From positions 3,361,725 through 3,425,724 of the forward strand of contig CM034129.1 in the NCBI GenBank assembly GCA_019914995.1: a stretch of 64,000 bases of DNA, written 5' to 3'. Below, in pieces: positions 1 to 13,674 of this stretch. Every line of letters starts with the position of its first letter. The first letter of the stretch is position 1. The notes below the pieces were generated by a model that searched no databases, was not told the DNA's origin, and saw only the letters and a program-made list of their open reading frames with translations. Position numbers and translations under genes: made by a program. This DNA comes from Acanthochlamys bracteata (lineage: Eukaryota; Streptophyta; Magnoliopsida; Pandanales; Velloziaceae).

Positions 1-3000
1 TAATGAAGTAGCTAGTTTAAAGAAACTGAACTGAACTGAACTGAACCGAACTGATTTCTCTTGGTGTCTCTTATAGTGGACTGATGAATGATGGGGATTG
101 AATTGAGATGAACGAGGAATATATGAAGAGCTAGAGAGGGCAAGGTGAAAAAGAGAAGGAGAACAAAATCTTTGTGGCAGGAAGAGAGATGTGTTGTTGT
201 TGTAACGAAACGTAAGCAGCAGGAGCAGAACCAAAAAAAAAAAAGAAGAAAGAATATTGAGATTCGAAGTATCATGAGAACAAGTTTTATATATAGTGTT
301 TGTATTGCGCGTTCTGTCTTCTGTGTTTGTTAGTCCCGATGAAGATTTGATTTTGTTTTGCTTGCTTTACTGATTTATTATACCTGATATCCTTTGGTTT
401 GGATTTTTGGGGATTTTTGTTTTCTGTCTGATTGGTGACGTGGAGAGATGTGACTGGAGCTGTTTTGGGGACCATGAGGGGGATGTAGTTGGCCCAACTC
501 AACCAAGTTGGGCCCTGCATAACCCATATCACAGATTAATAATACATGTATAGTGTTTTGAACTCTTGAAATTAAAATTAAAAAAAAAAGAAGAAAGAGG
601 CATTGAGGGCTTCCTAGAAGAGTTGTGTTAGGCTTATTTTAGATTGTTTTAAAATGTTTATTTAGATTTTTTTTTTGTTTGGAGTTGTTTAGGAATTGTT
701 TAAAATAATATGTTTTTATTAAAAGGAAGGTTGATTTAAATTTTTTTAAAATAAATTTGTCTTTGTAGCTATTAATTATGAATAATATAAATATAAAAAT
801 TTTATGACGTATAATTTATTTATATTAAACTAAAAAACTTTATAGTACTAAAGAAGTTTTTTTTAAATGAAAACTTCAAAATGAAATTAAAAAAAGCAGT
901 GAACAGCACCCCCTAGATAGCCCCTTCAATTATTTTTTGAAATTTCATAACCCATGAAACGATTGACAAAATATTTTGGTAATATTTTCGAGTGGTTAAA
1001 AATGTTAAAAAGATAAGTTTATTTTAAAACTTTTCAGAAAATAAATTTATTTATTAATCTAAAAATACAATAAAATTCTATAATAGAGAATTTTGTTATA
1101 TATTTCAAATATTTAAAACTTTTTTTAAATACTATACAAAAATATTACAAAACATATTTTAAAAATAAAAAATAGTACAAAAAAATACACACAAACATTC
1201 TTCGAAAGATATTCACATGTGCATTTCTAATATTGGTAGTAGCACATATCGGGTGTGTTTAGTTTGACGTAAATTTATTTTTTTAAAAATAAATTTAAAA
1301 TAAAGTTATTAATTTTTATTAATAGTAAATTTTAAAAATTAATAAATTAAAGTTTTTATTTATTTTATATTAAAATTAATATAAAATTTTGTACACATGG
1401 ATCTTTACAAAACCATACATATTATAAGGTTTTTATGATCACCTGTGATTCTCCAAGATAGTACATGTGTATTGCTGACCTTTGCATAGATCCATGACAC
1501 GTAATGTTCATATGTACAAGATTGCATATATGGTTTTGTACTATCTACGTAAAGAAATTTGTTCTTGCACTTCTTTTCTGCAATATGCATTATGTTAAAA
1601 GCTTTAATTCAAGTTCTGCAATAATTTTGGAATGAATCCAACACAATTAACAGAGAACTTAAAAGTACGTTCTCTGATATTGGTTGGCAGACTGAAATAA
1701 ACGTAGCAGCGTGAGAGAGATGGAGCAGTGTAGCAGCGGAGCAGAGCAGACCAGTGATAGCGTCGAGTAGCGAAGCAGCCGAGCCGGATGAGCAGCGAGA
1801 TCAGTCGATAGTTTGGTTAAGTGCGTATTTCAAATATCCCGTAGTTAAATTTCATAAAAGTAAAAAATAAAAAATAAAATTTTTAAAAAATAAAATAAAA
1901 GTGGAGTTCAGTATTTGTGTTTCGATAAATTTTGAAAGTGTATTGAAAAATAAAAGATATAATTGTATTAAAAAATATGTAAATAAAAAAGTTGGAACTA
2001 CAATTCTGTATGTGAAAGTAGAGCTCTGAATTTCTTGTGTAATTGAAACATATGAACTGTTTGGAACTCAAAATTTGCGAGAGAAAGTGAAATTATGGGC
2101 GTTTGAAATACGCTCTAAAAGAGAGGTTTTGATTTTTGCTTGAGATTTTTCTTGAGAAGTTTTTTACTATTTGCGTCAAAATCTTGTTATTTGCTCTTTT
2201 TTTTCTTAATTTGAAATTTGAGTTTTTGCATCTCTTTAATTTGGAGCGACTCGCGATCTTTTATCTTTTGATTGATAGAATATATATATAAAGTTTCTCG
2301 TAAATAGAGAATACTGAATTCCATTAAACAGAGGATAAGTTGGAAACAATGTTAAGAGAGAGGCGCTAATAAAGCCAAACGTAGCACGAGTTTATACGAC
2401 CACATCTATGTGCGTTTGGAATTATATTTTTCAAAAGTAATTTTTTATTTTTAATATATATTTTATAAATATTTAAAAAATTTTATTTAAGAATTTAAAA
2501 AATGTAAAAAAATTCTACAAAATAAAACTTTTATATTATATATTTTTAAAAATAAAAAAATAAATTTTATTTTTTAAAAAATAAAAATATTTTTTATTTT
2601 AAAAATATTTTATTTTATAAGTACTTTCTTTCCTATTATATCTCAACGAGTGAGTGTTTGGTTAAAGGAGACTCGACTGCTTGGCTCAAACCAATTTTGT
2701 TGTGTACAACCATGGGCCTTAAAGTGGGTGGTTGTAACGGGCCATAAAATATGCAAGCTTTGGGTGGGCTGTTAATATTCATTATGTAGGCCGTGAATGA
2801 GTTCTAGCTTAGTTATGAGAAGAACCTCCATAAGCAATCGTCAAAACGTGCACTCAAATATCCATGATTATTACAGATTTGCTTTAAAAGGTTCTTTAAA
2901 TAGATATTTTTCACACATAACAAGCAAAGAACTCTTTTTTATTGAACTGAAAAGCATAGCTGTAAAAATCAAATCGAACAGTGACAACCGATCGCGAGTT

Positions 3001-3045
3001 AATTCGTAGAATACTGAAAACATGCTAATACCAAACGCATTATAT
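1..3045. other. AT-rich intergenic block with MITE-like sequence
   Basis: I see no gene in this stretch. The only open frames are short and have no recognisable motif. Much of it is low-complexity A/T sequence typical of decayed MITEs. One block starts near 1251 with the terminal motif GGGTGTGTTT, shared with elements near 58064 and 58957. Another near 2405-2640 resembles the element at 4835-5123. A compositionally different, AGCAG/GAGCAG-rich stretch lies at about 1705-1800. Its origin is unknown. Confidence 0.6.
26..52. repeat. CTGAA pentanucleotide microsatellite
   Basis: About five consecutive CTGAA units, the fourth carrying one substitution (CTGAAC to CTGAAC/CGAAC). This is a simple sequence repeat with no associated gene. 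Confidence 0.8.
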
Positions 3046-4172
3046 TCACTGAGGGCGTTGGCCTCCAATTCCTCCAAAGCCCGATCCTCCACTTGTTCCT
3101 TCAGGGCCTCGTCCTCCTCCAGAGCCGCGGCCTCCACTCATTCCCTGTGGACCTTGCCCTCCGATTCCTACGGGACCTGATCCTCCACCCGTTCCTTGAG
3201 AACCTTGCCCAGTTCCTCCGAAGCCGCCGCCTCCACTCTGTCCCTGAGGACCTTGCCCTCCGATTCCTACGGGGCCTGAGCCTCCACCCCTTCCTTGAGA
3301 ACCTTCCCCAATTCCTCCGAAGCCGCCGCCTCCACTCTGTCCCTGAGGACCTTGCCCTCCGATTAATTCTTCATGACATAGATTTGACGAAGCATAATAC
3401 AAAAATATTAGTTACAAATTACATGCAAATATACAAAGGAGAAAAATAAATAAAGTGTTCTTCTAAGTGTATAGATTTGTTTGAAGTTCAAACTTCCACT
3501 ACCTGGCTGATTGCTTTTTTTTGTTATGATCCCAATAGCATCCAGATAACCAGAAGTGCGTCCATGGAACCCAACAACTTTAGCGTTCTTATCAGGTGGC
3601 GTAAGTGAAAACTTCCCGCTTTCTTCTCTACCAGAGAACTTGTGGCTCGTTATATTAGTGTGGACAGTGAGTGAAGTAACCACTGTGTAAATACTCGCTA
3701 TACCATACGTGCCTTCAATTGATGTGATGAACTCTCCGTTGGAGAAGTTGAGCTATAGAGTCATGGCACATCGATCCATTAGTTGTTAGTGCACAGGTTT
3801 CTAATATATTTTGGAAAAAAAAAAAACAAATTTTATCAAGGCCAAAGTGTTTTGGACAAGTAAATCAAAGCGTCTCCGAATAAAAAGATTTATAAGAAGT
3901 ACTAACCTCTCTCGGAAGGTTTATGCTGGATCCAACCTTTGAAAAGGATCGTTGAACCCCATTGGTGTCAATGTATTGAAATGAAATTCCGACAATAGCA
4001 TCAGGATTGTAGTAGACGATCATCTTCTGCCATTTCTGAACGTCGGCGAACTCCCAAGCCTGACCACCGTTGCCACCCTTAGGCCCCAGCTTGTCCTTCA
4101 TTTACAGAAACCGAGAACAGTTAGTAGTTAATCCAATCCGCTATAGCTAGTTAGAGAGAGATCACTTACCAT
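3046..4172 (-). CDS. Jacalin-related lectin with Gly/Gln-rich repeat tail
   Basis: Carbohydrate-binding lectin of the jacalin family, probably mannose-type and cytosolic because no signal peptide is visible. Coding exons (minus): 4170-4172, 3907-4095, 3503-3752 and 3046-3368, giving 254 aa. The first coding exon is only the start codon, followed directly by GTAAGT. The jacalin domain (residues about 2-147) has the GPKGGNGG start, QAWEF, FQYIDTNG, a TSIEGTYG strand and the GFHGRTSGYLDAIGI end that holds the sugar-binding loop. The last exon encodes a tail of about 106 residues built from 33-residue units around GGQGPQGQSGGGGFGG and GSGPVGI. The tail is not part of the usual family fold. A paralogue lies upstream at 6878-7689. 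The domain assignment is sure; sugar specificity and the exact use of the last exon are inferred. Confidence 0.85.
3143..3367 (-). repeat. 99-bp tandem repeat coding the lectin tail
   Basis: The marker CCCTG(A/T)GGACCTTGCCCTCCGATT recurs at 3143, 3242 and 3341, an exact 99-bp period. The intervening sequence is nearly identical. The period is a multiple of three, so each copy adds 33 in-frame residues to the Gly-rich tail of the lectin. About 2.3 copies are present. Confidence 0.9.
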
Positions 4173-4297
4173 ATATGTTCTCTGATCAATGAGTCGAGTG
4201 CAGCAGAGAACCGAAGTTGGATAGACAGATCCAAGAAATGAATAATAGATATTGTTAATTGCTAGCTGTGACTCTTCGTCTTCAACCTTTCTGGGTC

Positions 4298-4307
4298 TAT
4301 ATATAAA
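4298..4307 (-). promoter_or_regulatory. Probable TATA box of the first lectin gene
   Basis: TTTATATATA on the minus strand about 126 bp before the start codon. The leader between it and the ATG shares words (GCTAGCTG, CCAACCTT/TTCAACCTT) with the leader of the second lectin gene, so the duplication appears to have included the promoter. Confidence 0.5.
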
Positions 4308-4728
4308 ACTTTAACTGTTGTCTTGATCTTAATAAATTAACCTAAACAAATAAACAAATATTCTCAAACTTATCTTGCACATAGACATTATCGCAAGGAT
4401 CACATGTAACATGTCAGCATGTATAACAAGTTGTTATAGTTATATATATATTCTCAATCTCTATGCATATTCTCAACCCATCTCAATTAATTGTAATCTA
4501 TATACATGCTAGCTTCTTAGTTTAATCTTGAGAACAGCAGAAGATGGGCTTCTCAAGAATCCATGCGATACACGATTTGATCATTATCATATTATTAATC
4601 ATGCAACGGTGCAGTGAATTAATGTTTATTGAACAAGAACAGATCGAAATTAAAACACAAATTTATGCCACACTGAACAGTACTAGCTAACAAATAGTAT
4701 ACCCGTGGGACATGCACAAAAACACTTG

Positions 4729-4776
4729 CCTGGATGTTGATCGCTGAGTGCCATTGGTGTCAATGTACTGGAAGAA
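4729..4776 (-). pseudogene. Relic exon of a third jacalin lectin
   Basis: Read on the minus strand, this fragment encodes FQYIDTNGTQRSTSRQ. It matches the FQYIDTNGVQRSFSK stretch of the second exon of the lectin at 3046-4172. An in-frame stop lies a few codons upstream (before YFFQY) and no GPxGG start or FHG end is found nearby. It is therefore a fragment left by a broken tandem copy, between the two intact lectin genes. Confidence 0.75.
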
Positions 4777-4834
4777 GTATCAATGTGATACATGCTTGTT
4801 CCCTATATAGGACCAACGTTTTCCAAATTCTATA

Positions 4835-5123
4835 GAGTGCATTTGGAATTTTTTTAATTTTTTTCTATTTTACTATTTTTAATATATATTTATAAATATT
4901 TAAAAATTTATTTAAAAATTTAAAATATATAAAAAATTTTACGTAGTAAATTTTTTTTATTGTATATTTTTATTATTTTTTTAAAAATAAAAAAAATATA
5001 TTTTATTTTTCAAAAAAATAAAAATATTTTTTTTTTCAGAAAAATTTATTTTATTTTTCAAAAAAATAAAAATATTTTTTTTTTCAGAAAAATTTTATTT
5101 CATAAACAATTTCAAAAGCACCC
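4835..5123. mobile_element. MITE-like element, 289 bp, with internal 48-bp duplication
   Basis: The ends are imperfect inverted repeats: GAGTGCATTTGGAATT on the left, and on the right AATTTCAAAAGCACCC, whose reverse complement is GGGTGCTTTTGAAATT. TATA flanks both sides (4831-4834 and 5124-5127) as a possible target duplication. The interior is A/T only and contains a near-exact 48-bp tandem duplication centred on TTTTCAAAAAAATAAAAAT (the C is at 5011 and 5059). No coding capacity. Superfamily uncertain. Confidence 0.6.
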
Positions 5124-5840
5124 TATAATTATCTCTTTGAATGCTGTTAACAAAAAAACCGCTTGATTGAATGAGTAATAATAATCTCAAAATAACTTTC
5201 ACACTTACGCCGGTGTATTATACAATGTAGTTTCATATGTTGTACTTGATTGATCCTGTCTTCGTTCATTCAGTTTTCCTATAATCTCAATTCATGTTAT
5301 ACATGTGTGCACATTTTGCCCATAAAAATGTTTGAAAAACTTGTAGAGAGTTTGCTTCGGGAAAAAAAAACCAAACCGTGTCTAAAAACTGTCGAAAGTC
5401 AACAACCAAAAAAATGTACTAAAACAAACTAATATTGCCGGAATAAATAAAAATGTAACTCGTGCTATGTAAGGAAATTAATTATTCATCATTTTAGTTA
5501 CTAACTTCGACATAATTATTTGCCTTTTCCAAGCACAATTAACATGTCCATTGATTGCAATGGGGAGTTGAGGGGATATTCTCGGAACATACTTGCGATT
5601 GATTAGTTTCTATACCTCTGTTTTATATCACCTGTAGTCATTTATATATAAACCAATCGACCAACAATGTTAAACAAACTGATTAACCCAAAAAATTTAA
5701 AAGGAAAAATCGTAAGATGCTGTTAACTATATATTAAAAGTTACTCAGTATCAGATTTCATAGACTTTTTTGGATATATTTTAACCGTTCATGGAAAATT
5801 GTAAAAATTGAAATTCATATATAAAACTTTAGAAAGCTGG
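5124..5840. other. Intergenic stretch, nothing recognised
   Basis: AT-rich sequence between the MITE and the hAT-like element. I see no exon, RNA gene or terminal repeat in it. Confidence 0.5.
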
Positions 5841-6691
5841 AGGGGTGGCAATATATGACCCGACCTAAAAACTCGACCCGAAATCGACCTGTTTAATCAG
5901 GGTTAGGGTTAAAAAGTTTGACCCGTATAAATATATGAATTGGGTTAGAGTTGAACAAATTTGACCCGGTTATTAAATGGGTCAATCCGAGTTAACCCGA
6001 AATTGACCCACCAATTCAAATGTCATCTTTTGAAATAACAATTTTTGATTTTTTCTTACCGTATAATAAAATATTGACAATAAAAATAATCGATAGTAGT
6101 TATTTACAAACTATTAAATTAAAATGTATTTATAGTTAATTCTTTATTTTTATATCTTAGTAAAATAGTATAATATGAAAATTATAATATTATCGAAAGT
6201 ATTACTATGTAGGTATTTTTAATGACGAATTTAGATTTTGTATAAAGATTTTTATGAAAATTTTGTTAGATAGATATATTTATCAAAATTTTTATCAAAA
6301 TTATTAACCTAGTATTTGTAATCATAAATTTCAGCTGTTATCATATATTTTTTAAAAATAAAAATAATATATTTTTTTATATTGTAAGGACCGATGAAGA
6401 CATTAAGAAATATTGTTGGACATAATTATATCTTGTCAGTAAAAATATCGTGCATTTTCATTCGAATTGATCTTATAATTTCACTAAAGTTTAAAAATAT
6501 ATAATTAATAATTAATAATTTTAATTATTAAATAGATCGACCTGAATTTGACCTGGTTATTAGTAGGTTGGGTTAGGGTTGACAATTTTGACCCGTATAA
6601 ATTTATGAGTTGGGTTAAGATTGAACAAATTTAATCCGGTTATTAAATGAGTCGATCCGAAACTGACCCATTAATCTATATTGCCACCCCT
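5841..6691. mobile_element. Non-autonomous hAT-like transposon, 851 bp
   Basis: Terminal inverted repeats are AGGGGTGGCAATAT at 5841 and ATATTGCCACCCCT ending at 6691, a perfect 14-bp match. They are flanked by direct repeats AAGCTGG (5834-5840 and 6692-6698), which extend to about 8 bp if the terminal A is shared, as expected of hAT elements. Inside each end is a diverged direct repeat of about 85 bp carrying GACCCGTATAAAT, TTGGGTTAGAGTTGAACAAATTT and CCGGTTATTAAATG (near 5929-6010 and 6590-6670). No transposase frame is present, so it must have moved in trans. Confidence 0.85.
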
Positions 6692-6877
6692 AAGCTGGAG
6701 GGACTCGAGAAGAGAAGATCAATACTGTTCAACTACATTACTCTCAGAAATGCACATAGCAAAACAACGTCCGTGTACACTCCGAAACAGAACAGGCATA
6801 AATTATTCAAGACACTGCTGACAAACAACTTCCAACGACGACCACCGATCGACTGGTACTACAAATGAAGAACAACC

Positions 6878-7689
6878 TTAAGGACATCGACCTCCACTTC
6901 CTCCAGTGCCCGGGCCTCCACTTGTTCCCTGAGGGCTTTGACCTCCGACTCCTCCGGAGTTGTATTGCAGCAGCGTGATCCCAATAGAATCAAGCATACC
7001 GCCGCAATGCCCATGAAAGCCTACAACGTTAGCCGTCTTTTCCATTGCTGGGATATAAAACTTAACGCCGTTGCCGCACTGACCATAAGGTCCGTACTTG
7101 TTTTTGCTCGTGTAAATGGTGAGTGAAGTAACCACAGTGTACCCACTTGTCTGACCGCACGTCCCTTCAATAGAGGTAAGAACTTCGTCCTCAAAGCTGA
7201 TCTGCAATCACTAGCCATTTTTTGTCAACCATTGGTATACAACTTTCTCCAATTATTCGTATAAAATATATAAAAGAGAGATCGATAATATTTAGAGGGT
7301 AGGTAGCTACCTCTTGTGAGCATTTGTAACTCCAATTTCCCTTCTTATCAATGGTTTGCTGAGTCCCATTGCGATCGATGTACTTGAATGTGAACCCAAT
7401 GATAGCGTGTTCAGCCCAGTAAATCTTTATCTTTTGCAGTTTCTGAATGCCGGTGACCTCCCAAGCATGACCTCCCGCTCCACCGCACGGTCCCAACTTC
7501 AACGTCAACTTCATTAAATCACATAAAAGAAACAAGTTAACAGAGTTTAGCCTTTTCAATTCTGAAAAAGAATCACAATTTCAGAATGAATGAAAAGCTA
7601 AAGATTTGCAAGAGACGCTTGGAAAGATATGGAACCATTAATCATTTAAAAATGCAAAAATATTCATTCCAGACCAAGAAGCTCACCAT
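6878..7689 (-). CDS. Jacalin-related lectin, short form
   Basis: Single-domain jacalin-family lectin of 174 aa, probably cytosolic. Coding exons (minus): 7687-7689 (start codon only, then GTGAGC), 7311-7508 and 6878-7201. Visible motifs are LGPCGGAGG, HAWEV, FTFKYIDRNG, LTSIEGTCG, YTVVTSLTIYT, and the sugar-loop end VGFHGHCGGMLDSIGI. A short Gly-rich tail follows (GGVGGQSPQGTSGG through GGRCP). It corresponds to roughly one unit of the tail that is expanded in the neighbouring lectin. The exon pattern and leader sequence match that neighbour, so the two are tandem duplicates. It has more cysteines than its neighbour (GPCGG, TCG, QCG, HCG), which may matter for redox sensitivity or dimerisation (inference). 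Confidence 0.87.
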
Positions 7690-7790
7690 TTCTCTGCAGA
7701 AGATCACAATTTGATAGAATTGCTAATCAATAGGTGCACAATTACTACTTCTTGCTGTTGCTAGCTGGAGTCCAACCTTACTGAGAGCTC

Positions 7791-7800
7791 CTTAATATAG
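7791..7800 (-). promoter_or_regulatory. Possible TATA box of the second lectin gene
   Basis: CTATATTAAG on the minus strand about 100 bp before the start codon, at the position equivalent to the TATA box of the first lectin gene. Confidence 0.35.
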
Positions 7801-9827
7801 AAGGATTTCATTTGATAGACTTCAACCATTTAGTCATGACTTATATTGATTGAAAAAACACAATTACCATACAGTTAGCAATGAATCAGACCTTATATCT
7901 AATAAACCTTTAAAATAATCTCTGACATTTAATAATAATAGTTGAGAGCGTAAAAAACGGGTGGGTCGTCTTCGACAAGGTCAACACCCTGTAGAAGTTC
8001 TTTGTACATAGTTGATACATTAGAGAAGAATTAATTGACTTAAGGAACAGAAGGGTTTTAAATTAAAAAAAATTTATAATATAATATTTTAGAAGCTTTA
8101 TTACAAAATCTGAAATGAAAAATGAGAGTGAAAATAAAATTATAAGCTTAGCCAAACGTCAACTGATTGATTTAAGAATACAGCTAGCAAGAAGAAGAAT
8201 TTTTAGTCTGGCAGAAGATGCCTCGCTATATTATCTGCATACAAAGATTTAAAACATGTAACATATTATACAAACAGTTCGTCCGTAGCTTGTTTTGCTA
8301 GATGACATGAACGTACAACTCATAGATGACAAAGTCATGCACCAAGTGAAGCTAGCAAAATTAGAGAGGCACAACCACAACACAACACAACACAACACAA
8401 CACAAGCAAGCTCCACCCTTCTTATGCAGAACAGGGATAGTTTGAAATATCAATTCCACGTTGCAGCAAATTGCCCCGTGCCAAAAAACAGAATAACTGG
8501 GAGCACAAGTTGCTTGCAATTGTACACAATTTAACGTCAGAGATGCCATTGTAATTTAGGTAATATAGAAGATTGGACTTCCCAGTCACTCGCAATAATG
8601 TACTTTCTAGTGAATTCACATATATCATAGCTTGTTACCTACTACTAGTTAACAAATCTATCAATCCCCACGTTATCGAAAATTCAAATTTTGGCATTCT
8701 CACGTGATTTTTTAACAAATTGCAAGCTCTTTTCGGTAACGCTGATACTAATTTTCCACTCCATTCTCTTAGTGATAGCTAAGATCATAAACCTTTGAAG
8801 CGTTTTAGCAATAACAATCAAACTTTTGCTTTTATATCATCTGATGATCAAACTTTTAGAAACCTAACTCTTGAAACTTCGAATTTGAAAAAAAAAAACA
8901 CAAATCCATATGGAGAAAAAGACGTCAAATTCAATCTTTTCCGTGAGGAAAAGATTCCGGATCAATGGGAACACAAATTAATTGAATCAGAAAACCAAAT
9001 AACCGAGTTATATCCAGCTCCAACAGTAAAATTTTTAGAAACTGGAAAAAAGAAATTTCAGCAAAAAACAAGTGTTAGCAGCAATGATTCGAACATTAAA
9101 ACTGGTTAAGCTTCTAACTCAATGATTATCTTAAAAAAAAAAGGATCAATAGAACTTGCCAAGTCCATCATCACTGCAGCCTTTTTTCTGTGTAATTGAA
9201 TCTCGGCCGTCACTTTAAACGCCGACCACTGGTGGAAATCGACGGCGATGATTTTCTCTGTCAGTCAGTGGAACGGCAGCGAGCTAAACGACGAATGCGA
9301 GTGGAGTCTCTTTTACTAGAGAAGCCTTGTAGTTTGACAAATAACAGAAACGACTCACAAATCCACAATCTTCGTTTTCCAAGGATAAAACAAGCCACGA
9401 TTCTGACACGAAAGACGCAGCACTTCACCGGGAACCTTTGGTAATGTTAGGAATTTAGGATGGTCCTCGTTAGCCATTAATACAGCTAAGCAAGCCTAAA
9501 ACGAAGCTACCTTCACTCGCTTACAAATTTAGTTCAACAGACATATAATACGTTCAAAATCAGTACATGAGAATAAATATACATAAATAGTATCACACTT
9601 TTTAGCTTCTAACATGTAATATCATACACAGCCTTGTACGCTACATTTCATGATACACTCCATAATGTCTACAGAAGGAAAGGGTAGTACGTGTTCTTTA
9701 GCTTGTCAGAAAATAACAGCTCTCCAAGTCCATGAATTTCTAAACGCTCGTCAACCTGCCCTATTCCCGTCAATGATGGAGCGTCCATAAGCGAGTTCCT
9801 TGCACTGAATAATTTGATCTCAAAATA
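7801..9827. other. Intergenic stretch without a supported gene
   Basis: Contains the CAACA microsatellite and two short plus-strand open frames (8795-9109, 9196-9444) that I could not assign to any family. The part next to 9827 is probably the 3' untranslated region of the protease gene. Confidence 0.5.
8371..8405. repeat. ACAAC pentanucleotide microsatellite
   Basis: About six to seven ACAAC/CAACA units in a row, with one interruption (ACAACC) at the left end. Confidence 0.85.
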
Positions 9828-12344
<2,517 letters not shown>

Positions 12345-12627
12345 GGGGTGATGGCGGTAAGTGAAATGGAAAACGGAGTGATGGTTCGGTTTGATTTGTT
12401 AACGAGAAAACGAACTAGAGGATTCTTTTTGTTTTCCTTTTTTGCGGCTTGGCTTGGAACCGGGTTTGACTTGTACACCTTTGATATGGAAGCAGAAAAC
12501 TACTCGCAGTGGTTTACATTCAAAGCACAGGCCCATTTCTTTATTGGGCCGACCTATTAGATATATACTTCAGCCCTTCTCGACCCGCGTTCAACGACTG
12601 CTCCTATCTTCTTCGTTTTGTTCTGCC
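12345..12627. promoter_or_regulatory. Head-to-head upstream region of the protease and an orphan exon
   Basis: 283 bp separate the protease start codon (minus) from the ATG of the plus-strand exon at 12628. A short interval with divergent starts suggests a bidirectional promoter. A T/A-rich TAGATATATAC lies near 12559-12569. No operator-like element is recognised. Confidence 0.4.
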
Positions 12628-12734
12628 ATGGCTCTACTGCTTCGAACATCTTCTGCTCTCTATTCTCGAATTTCATGGAGGGAGAATGGAAATCGAACTA
12701 TGTTTCGCGAACGATTATTAGTATCAAGAAACAG
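12628..12734 (+). pseudogene. Orphan first coding exon, organelle-type N-terminus
   Basis: An ATG in good context (GCCATGG) opens 35 codons ending at a plausible donor, CAG|GTTAGT. The peptide starts MALLLRTSSALYSRISWREN. It is rich in Arg, Ser and Leu with no acidic residue for the first 18 positions, like a mitochondrial presequence. I cannot find a matching downstream gene before the phosphatase at 16999. An acceptor (TTCTTCTTCTTCAG) at 13807 would join in frame to about 35 more residues and a stop, but these have no recognisable family. It could be the remains of a gene disrupted by transposon-like DNA starting near 12960, or a short unannotated gene. Function unknown. Confidence 0.35.
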
Positions 12735-13643
12735 GTTAGTTAATTACACTTGAATTAATAGTGAAGCTTTCAGCGTCTGGAAATTTGTTGAAGTTGAAAT
12801 TTCTTTGAAAGAAATTCATCCAGCATGAAGTTTTTTGGGTAGCTTGTTGCATTACTTTGCTGTTGCCTTTATGGGTAACACAGTGATGATTGGAACCAAG
12901 AGTTGCAAGCTTATTGTCAATTTACAGTACTTCTTATTCACATTATCTTGTTGAAGATATCGGATCGTGTGCAGTCGTCCGTCGCCGCAGCGAAAAAATA
13001 AAACACATTCAAAAATTTTACTTGAGATAAAAGTGAAATAAATACAAATTGAAAAAAATATACGTAGACAAAAAAATTTTCTACAAAAACATAAATTAAC
13101 TTTAAAAAATTACTAGTTCACTGGGAACTATAAATTCTTGCTTGAGTGAGAATTTTTACTAAAATATTTTGTTTTTATTTGTCACACACTTGATGTTGTA
13201 ATTATTGTGAATAATATTGCTAACAAAATAACTCCCTATTTATATATATAGTGAGTCTAAGAAAACTCGTGAATTTTCAAATACTTAGTTTTCTATCTTC
13301 TAAGTAATTATCTAAGTGCTCTTTGGAATTTCCTATTTCAAGAGATATTTTAAATTTCTTAAAGTTGGGTTTCCAATTTCTAATATTTAACAAAATATTT
13401 TTACAATATCTAACATATCTGAGACTCCAACTTTAGTCACCTGCTATGCATTCAGCATCAAGTTCATGTTCTTTATCAGAAATGCGTCTCCCTCATGGTC
13501 CATAAGACAGGGTGCTTACACCACAATGCAATATAAGTAGTGTAAGTTCATAGTAGATGTCATCACCATTTTGAACTTAAAATCATGAAAGGAAAATCTA
13601 CACTTTGTGTTCAGCAATGGCATCAGTCGATATTTGAGCCTTG

Positions 13644-13674
13644 CGGTCTCCATCGAAGAAGCCGATGGAGACCG
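13644..13674. repeat. 12-bp perfect hairpin
   Basis: CGGTCTCCATCG, a 7-nt spacer AAGAAGC, then CGATGGAGACCG. The arms are perfectly complementary and GC-richer than the surroundings. Function unknown. It lies in an otherwise noncoding block. Confidence 0.8.

Noticed and set aside
5899..6582. Interstitial telomeric repeat
   Set aside because: GGGTTAGGGTT appears only as one or two units at each end of the hAT-like element and does not match the plant TTTAGGG array.
8795..9109. 104-codon plus-strand frame rich in Lys, Asn and Thr
   Set aside because: The charge pattern briefly suggested a retroelement or pararetrovirus-like fragment, but no diagnostic motif is present and the flanks give no other retroelement protein. 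A protein profile search would decide.
9196..9444. 82-codon plus-strand frame
   Set aside because: No promoter, homology or neighbouring exon that I can recognise. The slightly higher GC may reflect an old gene fragment, but this is not supportable.
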